This document shows positions 41,657 to 49,030 of a stretch of DNA of 64,000 bases, one piece after another. The position numbers and the translations under genes were made by a program. Within the stretch, counting starts at the first letter, position 1. Each line of letters opens with the position of its first letter. Source of the stretch: DYJK01 sp040755055 (lineage in GTDB: Bacteria > Bacteroidota > Ignavibacteria > Ignavibacteriales > Melioribacteraceae); the NCBI GenBank assembly GCA_040755055.1, contig JBFMBS010000002.1:1-64000 (forward strand), given 5' to 3'. A model generated the notes under the pieces. It did no database searches. It was not told the origin of the DNA and saw nothing but the letters and a program-made list of their open reading frames with translations.

Positions 41657-43264
41657 TTAATGGAAGATTAATCTTACAATAAATAATGCAGCAAGAATAC
41701 CGGCAATATCTGCAAGAACACCGGCGGCAACAGCATGCCTTGTTTTCTTTATGTTTACCGCACCAAAGTAAAGTGCTAAAACATAAAATGTTGTTTCGGT
41801 ACTTCCCATTATAGTTGAAACAAGAATTCCTAAAAATGAATCGGGACCATGAACCGAAATAATTTCAGACATAATTCCGAGCGAACCGCTTCCGGAAAGT
41901 GGGCGCATCAATGCCATCGGCATTGCTTCTGCCGGCATACCGATTAAATTTGTTATAGGTGAAAGTATGATTATCAAATAATCCATCGCACCGCCGGTTC
42001 GGAAAATACCAATTGCAACTAGCATCGCTACCAAAAAAGGTATTATGCGCACTGCAATATTAAATCCTTCCTTGGCACCTTCAACAAAAACCTCATAAAT
42101 TTTAACATTTCTAATAACACCATAAATGATAAAGAAAAATATTATCAGTGGAATTGCTAAAGTAGAGACAACCTGGATTATCGATTTAACCGTTTCAGCA
42201 CTTATGATAGAAAGTGCACCGGATAAAAATAAAAGTATTATCACTGAAGCAGAGAAAAAGAAAGACACTAAAAATTTCAGATTGGATTTAATCCAATTTC
42301 TGAAATTAAAATTTGGTATAGAAAATTTTTCAAGAACTTTTGCAGCAGTAATGCCGGTTAATGTAGCACATAAAGCACCAAAAAATGATGTTCCGATTAT
42401 TATTGTAGGATCACTGCTTCCGGCAGAAGCCCTAATTGCTATTGCCGTAGCCGGGATTAACGTAAGTCCGGCAGTATTGATTGCAAGAAAAGTACACATT
42501 GCATTTGTAGCAATACCTTTTGTAGGGTTTATCGAATCGAGTTCTTCCATTGCCTTCAAACCGAAGGGTGTAGCAGCATTACCAAGACCGAGCATGTTTG
42601 CGGAAATGTTCATAATCATCGAGCCGATAGCCGGGTGATCGTGAGGCACATCAGGAAATAAAAATTTTGTCACCGGCTTTACGGATTTCGCAATTACTTT
42701 TATCAACCCGGACTCTTCAGCAATTTTCATTATACCAAGCCAAAGTGCCATAATCCCTATTAAACCTAAAGCTATCTTTACTGCATTAGCCGCATAATCT
42801 ATGGCCGCATTGGTAACGGATTTCATTTTGATAAAAGAAATATTTTCGAGAAATAAAGTAGCTGTGTAATGAAAAGGATCGACTTTGTCGCGTAAAATTA
42901 TTCTGCCGGTTAAGTCATTTTCCTTACCGTTAACGGTCGACATTTCTTTCCAAATCCGGGGCGATGAATCGTTGGTTTCAAGGAACATGGCAAAATTTTT
43001 TGTCGATTTATTAAATGTCAGATTCGCCGAATGCCAGATTGTATCTTTCTCGCCGGTTCTATAAAATTCATTAAATACTGTGCTGCTGATAAAAATTTTT
43101 GCTTTATTTGTTTTCGTAGAATCAATGTCGTCTGTTTCAAATTTCACAATTACATAGAGCGGCTCACCGTTCATGTATTTGTTACTTGTTTCGTTTAATA
43201 TATCGGTAGTAAGGCCAACACCGATGCCAAGGAATAAAAGCGTTAACCAAATGTAGTTGAGCAT
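41657..43264 (-). CDS. SpmA-SpmB fusion nucleoside-recognition membrane protein
   Basis: Polytopic protein of about 535 aa combining the Gate-domain regions found in separate SpmA and SpmB proteins of spore formers. The SpmA-like part has ALGLIGIMALWLGIMKIAEE and NMLGLGNAATPFGLKAM. The SpmB-like part has VPFLVAM-type helices (IRIIPFLVAMLVAIGIFR), MRPLSGSGSLGIMSEII and GSTETTFYVLALYFGAV. Between the first helix and the Gate region lies a soluble stretch of about 130 residues (DILNETSNKYMNGEP onward) with no cysteine. I chose the ATG at 43262-43264 (MLNYIWLTLLF) over one 4 codons upstream. The organism shows no other sporulation genes here, so it probably acts in transport or ion or nucleoside handling. 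Confidence 0.82.
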   Translation of the reverse strand: MLNYIWLTLLFLGIGVGLTTDILNETSNKYMNGEPLYVIVKFETDDIDSTKTNKAKIFISSTVFNEFYRTGEKDTIWHSANLTFNKSTKNFAMFLETNDSSPRIWKEMSTVNGKENDLTGRIILRDKVDPFHYTATLFLENISFIKMKSVTNAAIDYAANAVKIALGLIGIMALWLGIMKIAEESGLIKVIAKSVKPVTKFLFPDVPHDHPAIGSMIMNISANMLGLGNAATPFGLKAMEELDSINPTKGIATNAMCTFLAINTAGLTLIPATAIAIRASAGSSDPTIIIGTSFFGALCATLTGITAAKVLEKFSIPNFNFRNWIKSNLKFLVSFFFSASVIILLFLSGALSIISAETVKSIIQVVSTLAIPLIIFFFIIYGVIRNVKIYEVFVEGAKEGFNIAVRIIPFLVAMLVAIGIFRTGGAMDYLIIILSPITNLIGMPAEAMPMALMRPLSGSGSLGIMSEIISVHGPDSFLGILVSTIMGSTETTFYVLALYFGAVNIKKTRHAVAAGVLADIAGILAALFIVRLIFH

Positions 43265-43479
43265 GATTCTTCTCATAGAATGATGTAGTAGAAAATTAAT
43301 TATTATTATTCAAAAAGACATTCTTAATTTGATAATTATTAATTTTAATTTTTTGTTATGCAAGATTTTGATTGCATAGACAAAGTTTCTTTAAATTAAG
43401 AGACGAGGTTTACAAACACATATTTTTAATTATAAGCCAAACCTTGCGTAAGGTGTGTTAATAAAAAGAATTCTTGATT
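43265..43479. promoter_or_regulatory. Divergent promoter region with inverted repeats
   Basis: 215 bases between the SpmAB-like gene and the plus-strand amidase gene. ATGCAA (43358-43363) and its inverse TTGCAT (43372-43377) flank an eight-base spacer. ACCTTGCGTAAGGT (43441-43454) is a short palindrome 25 bases before the amidase start. Either could be a binding site. No recognised promoter consensus was found. Confidence 0.3.
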
Positions 43480-44241
43480 ATGAAGATAGCGTTAGTACAA
43501 TTTGCACCAAGGTGGGAAAAACCGGGTGAAAGTATAATTACAATCCGGGAATTATTGAATAAGACAACCAATAAGTTCGATCTTATAGTTTTCCCGGAAT
43601 TATCTCTAACCGGTTTTACAATGAATGCAGATAAATTTGCTGAAGAGATAGATGGTATATCTACTAAATTTTTTATTGAATTAGCACAGCAATTACACAC
43701 GAATATTTTTGCCGGCTTAATCGAAAAAAGTAGTGAACATAACTACAATTCATTAGTTCACATCGATCGAAACGGATTGATCAATGCAAGGTATAGGAAG
43801 ATTCATCCGTTCAGTTATGCCGATGAGGACAAACATTACACATCATTAGACGAAATTGTAGTTACACAAATTGACCAAGTAAAAATCGGTTTAAGTATCT
43901 GCTACGATCTTCGATTCCCCGAACTCTACCGGTTATATGCCAAACAAGGTGTAGAAATAATTGTCAACATTGCCAATTGGCCAATTACAAGGATAGAACA
44001 TTGGCGGACATTACTCAAAGCACGTGCTATCGAAAATCAATGTTTTATGATTGGAGTCAACCGTGTTGGCACCGATTCAACTCTTCAATATAACGGTTAC
44101 AGTTCCATTCACGACCCGATGGGGAAAGAAATTGTTAGCATTAGTAATGAAGAGAAAATTATTGAATGCGAAATTGATACAAGTGTGGTTGAAGAGATAA
44201 GAAAGAAGCTGCCGTTTTTGAAAGATATAAAGCTGATTTAG
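43480..44241 (+). CDS. Carbon-nitrogen hydrolase (omega-amidase-like)
   Basis: Nitrilase-superfamily amidase of about 253 aa that hydrolyses small amides. The catalytic triad is recognisable: Glu in VFPELSLTGF, Lys in RYRKIHPFSYADED and Cys in GLSICYDLRFPELYR. The YADEDKHY and NVANWP-like (NIANWPITRIEHW) segments resemble omega-amidases, which deaminate alpha-ketoglutaramate and ketosuccinamate. I use the ATG at 43480-43482 (MKIALVQF) rather than a TTG two codons upstream. It is the only plus-strand gene here, diverging from the SpmAB-like gene. A REP-type transposase remnant follows. The substrate is not confirmed. Confidence 0.88.
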   Translation: MKIALVQFAPRWEKPGESIITIRELLNKTTNKFDLIVFPELSLTGFTMNADKFAEEIDGISTKFFIELAQQLHTNIFAGLIEKSSEHNYNSLVHIDRNGLINARYRKIHPFSYADEDKHYTSLDEIVVTQIDQVKIGLSICYDLRFPELYRLYAKQGVEIIVNIANWPITRIEHWRTLLKARAIENQCFMIGVNRVGTDSTLQYNGYSSIHDPMGKEIVSISNEEKIIECEIDTSVVEEIRKKLPFLKDIKLI

Positions 44242-44312
44242 TATCCGTGATTTTGGATTAAGATAGATCGCGGATCGGAGTTGGACTGATAAAGTTTTTT
44301 AATAGGCTGCTG

Positions 44313-44863
44313 ATGAAATGCAATCGCCACTCAATTCGATTAAAAGACTATGATTATACAACACCTTGGTGGTATTACGTAACAATTTGTACTGATGACC
44401 ATAAACTTACATTTGGTAAAATTAAAAATGGGAAGGTAGAGTTGAATCATTTGGGTAAAATTGCCAATGAATGCTGGCAAAACATTCCGGAACATTTTCC
44501 TCAGACAGTATTAGACTATTATATCATTATGCCGAATCACATTCATGGAATTACTGTTATAAACAGTAGGGGCACGACATGTCGTGCCCTTACAACTACA
44601 AACCTACACTATACAAACAACGAAGAATCATTCGGTAAACCGGTAAAAGGTTCTTTACCAATGATACTACGTTCGTACAAAGCAGCCGTTACAAAAAGAA
44701 TAAATGAAATCAAGAAAACAGACCGTGGAATTGTTTGCAAAGAAATTATTTCGAACGTGTAATTAGAAACGAAAAAGAGCTATATAATATTAGGAAGTAT
44801 ATCGAGCAAAATCCGTTAAGGTGGGATTTAAACAATAATCTTCCTGAAAACATTGGCATTTAA
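44313..44863 (+). pseudogene. Frameshifted REP-associated (Y1/HUH) transposase
   Basis: Tyrosine transposase of the TnpA-REP (RAYT) family, which moves or copies palindromic REP sequences. The first 149 aa carry the start WWYYVTICTDDHKLTFG, the HUH pair in IIMPNHIHGITVI, and the catalytic Tyr in LRSYKAAVTKRINEIK. The frame then ends at 44762, but another frame continues with NYFERVIRNEKELYNIRKYI and QNPLRWDLNN to a stop at 44861-44863. That is the normal C-terminus of the family. A small indel just before about 44730 therefore splits the gene. A 28-base palindrome (44566-44593) sits in frame between HUH and Tyr, and another follows at 44866-44891. Probably inactive. Confidence 0.8.
44566..44593. 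repeat. REP-like palindrome inside the transposase
   Basis: GTAGGGGCACGACATGTCGT continues to GCCCTTAC at 44593, centred on CATG. Arms pair over 13 bases with one mismatch. Ends and CATG centre match the palindrome at 20686-20713. It is translated in frame as part of SRGTTCRALT. Confidence 0.75.
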
Positions 44864-44865
44864 TT

Positions 44866-44891
44866 GTAGGGCACGACGCGTCGTACCCTAC
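44866..44891. repeat. REP-like palindrome after the transposase
   Basis: GTAGGGCACGACGCGTCGTA continues to CCCTAC at 44891. Arms pair over 13 bases with one mismatch. It begins two bases after the transposase remnant stop and shares the GTAGGG...CCCTAC ends with the copy at 44566-44593. It could also act as a transcription stop between convergent genes. Confidence 0.7.
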
Positions 44892-44901
44892 ATGATAATT
44901 T

Positions 44902-46140
44902 TCACATTTCGGTTTTTTGTGTAATTAATCTTATTCCATTTCGATTTGTAATGTAAAGCCAGATCCATTCAGCAAGAACTTTGTAGCGGTTACGGAATCC
45001 GATCAGATACAATATGTGAATGAATACCCACGCAATCCAGGCGAACCACCCTGAAACTTTTATTTTGCCTATTTGCATTACAGCTTTTGCTTTCCCGATT
45101 GTTGCAAGAATTCCTTTATCAAAATATTTAAAGGGCATTCTCTCCTTTCCTAATACTTCATTAATTATAATTTTTGCGACGTGCTTACCTTGCTGAATAG
45201 CAACCGGCGCAATTCCCGGAAGAGGGTTTCCATTTTCAATAAACAAAGCCGCATCCCCAATGACAAATACTTCAGGATAATTTTTTACCGAACAATCTTT
45301 ATTAACAACAACTCTACCAATTTTATCTTTCTCAGTATTTAGTGTAGATATAACGGGCGGAATAGCGTTTCCGGCAGCCCAAATAACGTTGGGCGTTTCA
45401 ATCATTCCATTCTCAAATTGAACGCCATTCCCGTTAATATCAACAACACGTTTATTCAGCAGCACGGTTACGCCAAGTTCTTCCAAAGATTTTTTTGTTC
45501 TAATACTGAGCATAGTATCAAATGCGGTCAATAGTCGATCAAGTGCCTCGACCAAAATCACTTTTGTTTTTGCCGGATCAATTCTTCTAAAATCTTTAAG
45601 CATTGTTTTCTTTGCTATCTCGGCAATTGCACCGGCTAATTCCACACCGGTCGGTCCACCGCCGATGATAACAAAGGTAAGATATTTTTCGACTTCTTTC
45701 GGATTTTCGAGACGTTCAGCTTTTTCAAATGAGATGAGAATTTTCTCACGTAGTTTCAATGCATCGCTTATAGTCTTCAAACCCGGTGCAAATTTTTTCC
45801 ATTCATTTCTCCCGAAATAAGAATGACGTGAGCCGACAGCCGCAATTAAATAATCATAAGAAAGAGAATCGTTATCGAGATAGATTTTTTTATTTGCTGC
45901 ATCAATTTTATCTACTTCGCCCATAATTACACGGACATTTTTTTGTTTAGATAAAATTGAACGAATCGGTGTGGCAATATCAGCCGGTGATAATGCCGCA
46001 GTAGCAACCTGGTACAAGAGAGGTTGAAAAAGATGATGATTGGTTTTATCAATCAGTGTGATTTCAACATTACAATTTTTCAAAGCTTTAGCTGCACTCA
46101 GTCCCCCGAAACCGCCTCCAATGATTACAACTTTTTTCAT
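44902..46140 (-). CDS. ndh: Type II NADH dehydrogenase
   Basis: Single-subunit, non-proton-pumping NADH:quinone oxidoreductase bound to the inner face of the cytoplasmic membrane. The protein is about 412 aa from the ATG at 46138-46140 (KKVVIIGGGFGGLSAAKAL, FAD site). It has HHLFQPLLYQVATAALSP, FVIIGGGPTGVELAGAIAE (NADH site) and APVAIQQGKHVAK near the C-terminus. The last stretch (AWIAWVFIHILYLIGF, then RYKVLAEWIWLYI) is the usual amphipathic or hydrophobic membrane-docking part. Longer in-frame starts exist upstream but lack the family N-terminus. It is separated from the P-II operon by a terminator. Confidence 0.92.
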   Translation of the reverse strand: MKKVVIIGGGFGGLSAAKALKNCNVEITLIDKTNHHLFQPLLYQVATAALSPADIATPIRSILSKQKNVRVIMGEVDKIDAANKKIYLDNDSLSYDYLIAAVGSRHSYFGRNEWKKFAPGLKTISDALKLREKILISFEKAERLENPKEVEKYLTFVIIGGGPTGVELAGAIAEIAKKTMLKDFRRIDPAKTKVILVEALDRLLTAFDTMLSIRTKKSLEELGVTVLLNKRVVDINGNGVQFENGMIETPNVIWAAGNAIPPVISTLNTEKDKIGRVVVNKDCSVKNYPEVFVIGDAALFIENGNPLPGIAPVAIQQGKHVAKIIINEVLGKERMPFKYFDKGILATIGKAKAVMQIGKIKVSGWFAWIAWVFIHILYLIGFRNRYKVLAEWIWLYITNRNGIRLITQKTEM

Positions 46141-46208
46141 ATAGTTTTCTGTTTGCTTACTAAATGATAACAAAATTCCAAATAAAAAAGTTGTATTATC
46201 GAAAACAG

Positions 46209-46244
46209 AAAAGCACGAATGGGAAAATTCCCAAACGTGCTTTT
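46209..46244. terminator. Bidirectional terminator between glnB and ndh
   Basis: AAAAGCACG pairs with CGTGCTTTT, and an inner TGGGAA/TTCCCA stem lies between. A and T runs border both ends, so it can stop transcription either way. It lies 37 bases after the P-II stop on the minus strand and 69 bases before the NDH-2 start. Confidence 0.8.
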
Positions 46245-46280
46245 CTTTTACTAATTGAGAGGAGGCATTAGTAATAATTT

Positions 46281-46619
46281 TTATAGTGCGCTATCACCTG
46301 ATTCACCGGTTCTGATTCTTATTGCATCCTGAACGTTATAGATGAAAATCTTTCCATCACCAACATCACCGGTTTTGGAAGTTTTTATAATAATATCAAC
46401 AGCATTTTCAGCACGATCATCGGAACATATTAGTTCAATTTTTAACTTCGGTACAAAATTTATGTTATACTCCGTACCACGATAAATTTCTTTGTGTCCC
46501 TTCTGTCTGCCGTATCCGCGTACTTCCGAGACAGTCAATCCGGGATAGCCGGCTTCTCCCAATGCATCTTGCACCTCATCCAATTTATGAGGTCTTATTA
46601 TTGCTTCTATTTTTTTCAT
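46281..46619 (-). CDS. glnB: Nitrogen regulatory P-II protein
   Basis: Trimeric sensor of 2-oxoglutarate and ATP/ADP that controls ammonium uptake and assimilation. The 112-aa length is exact. The T-loop keeps Tyr51 in YRGTEYNINFVPK, the site uridylylated in enteric homologues, and the GYGRQKGHKEIYRG turn. The C-terminal KTGDVGDGKIFIYNVQDAIR closes the nucleotide site. Gene order amt-porin-glnB on one strand favours a GlnK role, regulating the Amt channel. It lies 42 bases downstream of the porin-like gene and ends in a terminator. Confidence 0.95.
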   Translation of the reverse strand: MKKIEAIIRPHKLDEVQDALGEAGYPGLTVSEVRGYGRQKGHKEIYRGTEYNINFVPKLKIELICSDDRAENAVDIIIKTSKTGDVGDGKIFIYNVQDAIRIRTGESGDSAL

Positions 46620-46660
46620 TAATAACCTCTTAGTTTTTTCTTATTCATATTTAAGATTTA

Positions 46661-47383
46661 TTAAAGACTAAATCCCAGCACATAAAACAGATTTTCACTC
46701 GCCGGGTTTAGAATTATTGAACCGAAAATCGGCACACTAAAACTATCCGTTACCTTGATGCTCCTAATCGCTGTGAATCCGACATTAATAATACTAAAAT
46801 CAGTTACACCATAATAGCCGCTATCTTCGCCAGGTGTACCCCCAACAAACAGAGATAATCCAACATCTTCAATAGAAGTTGCATATCCAACTTGGAAATA
46901 AATTGGATTGTTTGCAACATTATATAGAAATGAATTAAAGCTTAACGATATGGGGAAACTTTCCGGTCCGGTGTATCCAATATTCAACTCAACAAAGTGA
47001 GCACCGGGACCTTCTGCATCGTTATGATTATGAATATTCCCGATTTTTGTACCGCTGTTTGGATTCATATAGTCTGTCAATCCCAAACTTAAGCTACCCG
47101 ATTCTGCCAGTGCAAAAGAATAACTGGCGTAGAAATCAATTTCTTCGAGTGCGTTTTCGTTGGCAAAAGCATAAGCGCCCCAAAATCCGGCTGTAAAACC
47201 CCCGGCTGTTAATTTCACATTCGGCTGAAGACTCGGTGTGTTAGCTCCTAAATCAATACCGCGCCAAATATATCTGCTTACAAAATCTGCATTGACAGAT
47301 ACTGATTGTGAAAAAGTAGAACTAGAAAAAATAATTATTAGTATCGTACTTATACTTAATAGATTTTTTATAAAAAATTTCAT
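46661..47383 (-). CDS. Outer-membrane porin-like protein (TorF-like)
   Basis: A beta-barrel-like outer-membrane protein of 240 aa. I start it at 47381-47383 (MKFFIKNLLSISTILIIIF), where CGGAGTG lies just upstream and a signal peptide ending SSSTFSQS follows. The longer open frame overlaps amt and lacks a ribosome site. The mature protein begins VSVNADFVSRYIWRGIDLG, the opening typical of the TorF-like family with RGI after a Tyr-rich strand, and the chain is rich in alternating aromatic strands ending VLGFSL. It sits between amt and glnB, so uptake of a nitrogen compound is plausible. The solute is not known. Confidence 0.78.
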   Translation of the reverse strand: MKFFIKNLLSISTILIIIFSSSTFSQSVSVNADFVSRYIWRGIDLGANTPSLQPNVKLTAGGFTAGFWGAYAFANENALEEIDFYASYSFALAESGSLSLGLTDYMNPNSGTKIGNIHNHNDAEGPGAHFVELNIGYTGPESFPISLSFNSFLYNVANNPIYFQVGYATSIEDVGLSLFVGGTPGEDSGYYGVTDFSIINVGFTAIRSIKVTDSFSVPIFGSIILNPASENLFYVLGFSL

Positions 47384-47432
47384 ATTCACTCCGTTGAAAG
47401 TTAATAACTGAAAATTTTTTTGATCAATAATT

Positions 47433-48722
47433 TTATGATACCTTTTCAAATTCCGGATAAGCTTCCATTCCATGTTCACCGATGTCCAGACCTTCAATCT
47501 CTTCTTTTTCAGATACGCGAATTCCAATTACTTTCTTTAGTATTGTCCAAACAACAAATGAAACAACAAAAGTAAACGCACCAACAGAAACAACACCGAT
47601 TAATTGGCTGATTAGCAGTCCAAATCCACCGCCGAAGAATAAACCGTTACCGGTTGTTCCCGGCATAAATACATCCTGGGCAAATAGACCGACAGCTAAC
47701 GTTCCAAAAACTCCATTGGCTAAATGAACAGCTAACGCGCCAACCGGGTCATCAATTTTAAGTTTATCAAATGCAATGACAGCATAGACAACAATAACAC
47801 CGGCAACTGCGCCAATTATTAGCGAACTTCCAACACTTATGTAAGCACAGCCGGCTGTTACTGCTACAAGTCCGGCAAGACAGCCGTTTATTGTCATACT
47901 AAGATCGGGTTTACCTAAAACTAACCATGCAACTGCAGTTGAGCTCAACAATCCGGCAATGGCTGCACTGTTAGTGGTTATACTAATACGCGAGATTGCT
48001 TCAGGATCAGCCGCCATAGTACTTCCGGGATTAAAACCAAACCATCCCAGCCATAGTACTAAAACACCGATAGTAGCCGAAGTCATATTATGCCCCGGTA
48101 TTGGGAAAATTTTCCCGTCTTTGTACTTTCCAATTCTTGGTCCTAATATTATAGCCCCGGTAAGAGCTGCCCAACCGCCTACTGAGTGTACAACAGTAGA
48201 ACCGGCAAAATCCCAGAAACCAAGCTTGGCTAACCAACCGCCGCCCCATATCCAATGCCCGGTAACCGGGTACATAAATCCAACCAATACAAATGAAAAG
48301 ACTATAAATGCTATATATTTAATTCTTTCTGCTACGGCACCGGATACAATAGTAGCTGCTGTTCCGGCGAAAACTAATTGAAAGAAAAACTTTGCTAAAA
48401 GAGGAACAGAAGCCCAACTCATTGAGGAGTAAACTCCTGAATAAGAATCACCTGAAGCCGGACTGTTGTCTGCTCCACTCAAGCCGAATAAACCAGATAA
48501 TCCAAAGAAATCGCTTCCATCACCAAACATTAAACCCCACCCAATAACCCAAAATGCTAATGATGAAATTGCAAAAACAATAAAGTTTTTTGAAAGTATG
48601 TTAACAGTGTTTTTACTTCTTGCAAATCCGGATTCTACAAGAGCAAAACCGAGATTCATAAAAAACACAAGCATGGCAGTAAACAACACCCACATTGTGT
48701 CAAAGATTATTTTGTTATCCAT
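47433..48722 (-). CDS. amt: Ammonium transporter Amt
   Basis: Inner-membrane channel for ammonium/ammonia, regulated by P-II proteins. The 429-aa protein has 11 predicted helices. It opens with FMNLGFALVESGFARSKN and has the family segments FAGTAATIVSGAVAERIK, GHWIWGGGWLAKLG, GWFGFNPGS and LNPFGV-like NGVFGTLAVGLFAQD. The C-terminal tail has the GLDIGEHGMEAYPEFE motif needed for P-II contact. AAAGGAG lies before the ATG. A repeated TTACCTAA motif upstream may hold control elements. The downstream genes are the porin-like gene and glnB. Confidence 0.97.
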   Translation of the reverse strand: MDNKIIFDTMWVLFTAMLVFFMNLGFALVESGFARSKNTVNILSKNFIVFAISSLAFWVIGWGLMFGDGSDFFGLSGLFGLSGADNSPASGDSYSGVYSSMSWASVPLLAKFFFQLVFAGTAATIVSGAVAERIKYIAFIVFSFVLVGFMYPVTGHWIWGGGWLAKLGFWDFAGSTVVHSVGGWAALTGAIILGPRIGKYKDGKIFPIPGHNMTSATIGVLVLWLGWFGFNPGSTMAADPEAISRISITTNSAAIAGLLSSTAVAWLVLGKPDLSMTINGCLAGLVAVTAGCAYISVGSSLIIGAVAGVIVVYAVIAFDKLKIDDPVGALAVHLANGVFGTLAVGLFAQDVFMPGTTGNGLFFGGGFGLLISQLIGVVSVGAFTFVVSFVVWTILKKVIGIRVSEKEEIEGLDIGEHGMEAYPEFEKVS

Positions 48723-49030
48723 TATTTAGTCTCCTTTTATTACTAGATTTTTTTGTATAAAAATTTAGTTACCTAAAAATTATATGTAACACTGCTGCAT
48801 CTTATCCTCCGCTAATTTGTTATAGATAAAAAAATTTATATAGCATCTACTTAGTTTTATTAACTATTCTTAATTATTACCTAATAATTTTTGTGATAAT
48901 GCTTAGGATATGTTAATTATTTAGGAATCTCGACCCGTAATATAAAATTATTAAAGTAATTGTCAAGTATTACCTAAATATATTATGCGCGGATTATAAA
49001 TAATTTAGAAAGGTGAGGAGAAAAGAAATG
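48723..49030. promoter_or_regulatory. AT-rich amt upstream region with TTACCTAA repeats
   Basis: This 308-base region lies between amt and lptD, both on the minus strand, and contains no gene. TTACCTAA appears at about 48769-48776, 48877-48884 and 48970-48977, and an inverted TTAGG form lies at 48921-48925. The spacing is about 100 bases. GGAGGATAAG lies at 48801-48810 when read on the minus strand. No clear sigma-54 promoter was found. The repeats may be binding sites for a regulator, but only similarity between copies supports this. Confidence 0.35.

Noticed and set aside
47384..47527. A longer N-terminus for the porin-like protein
   Set aside because: The extension overlaps amt and has no signal peptide, whereas the internal ATG has a good ribosome site and a clear signal peptide.
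48723..48900. A sigma-54 promoter ahead of amt
   Set aside because: No TGGCAC-N5-TTGC-like pair was visible on the minus strand.
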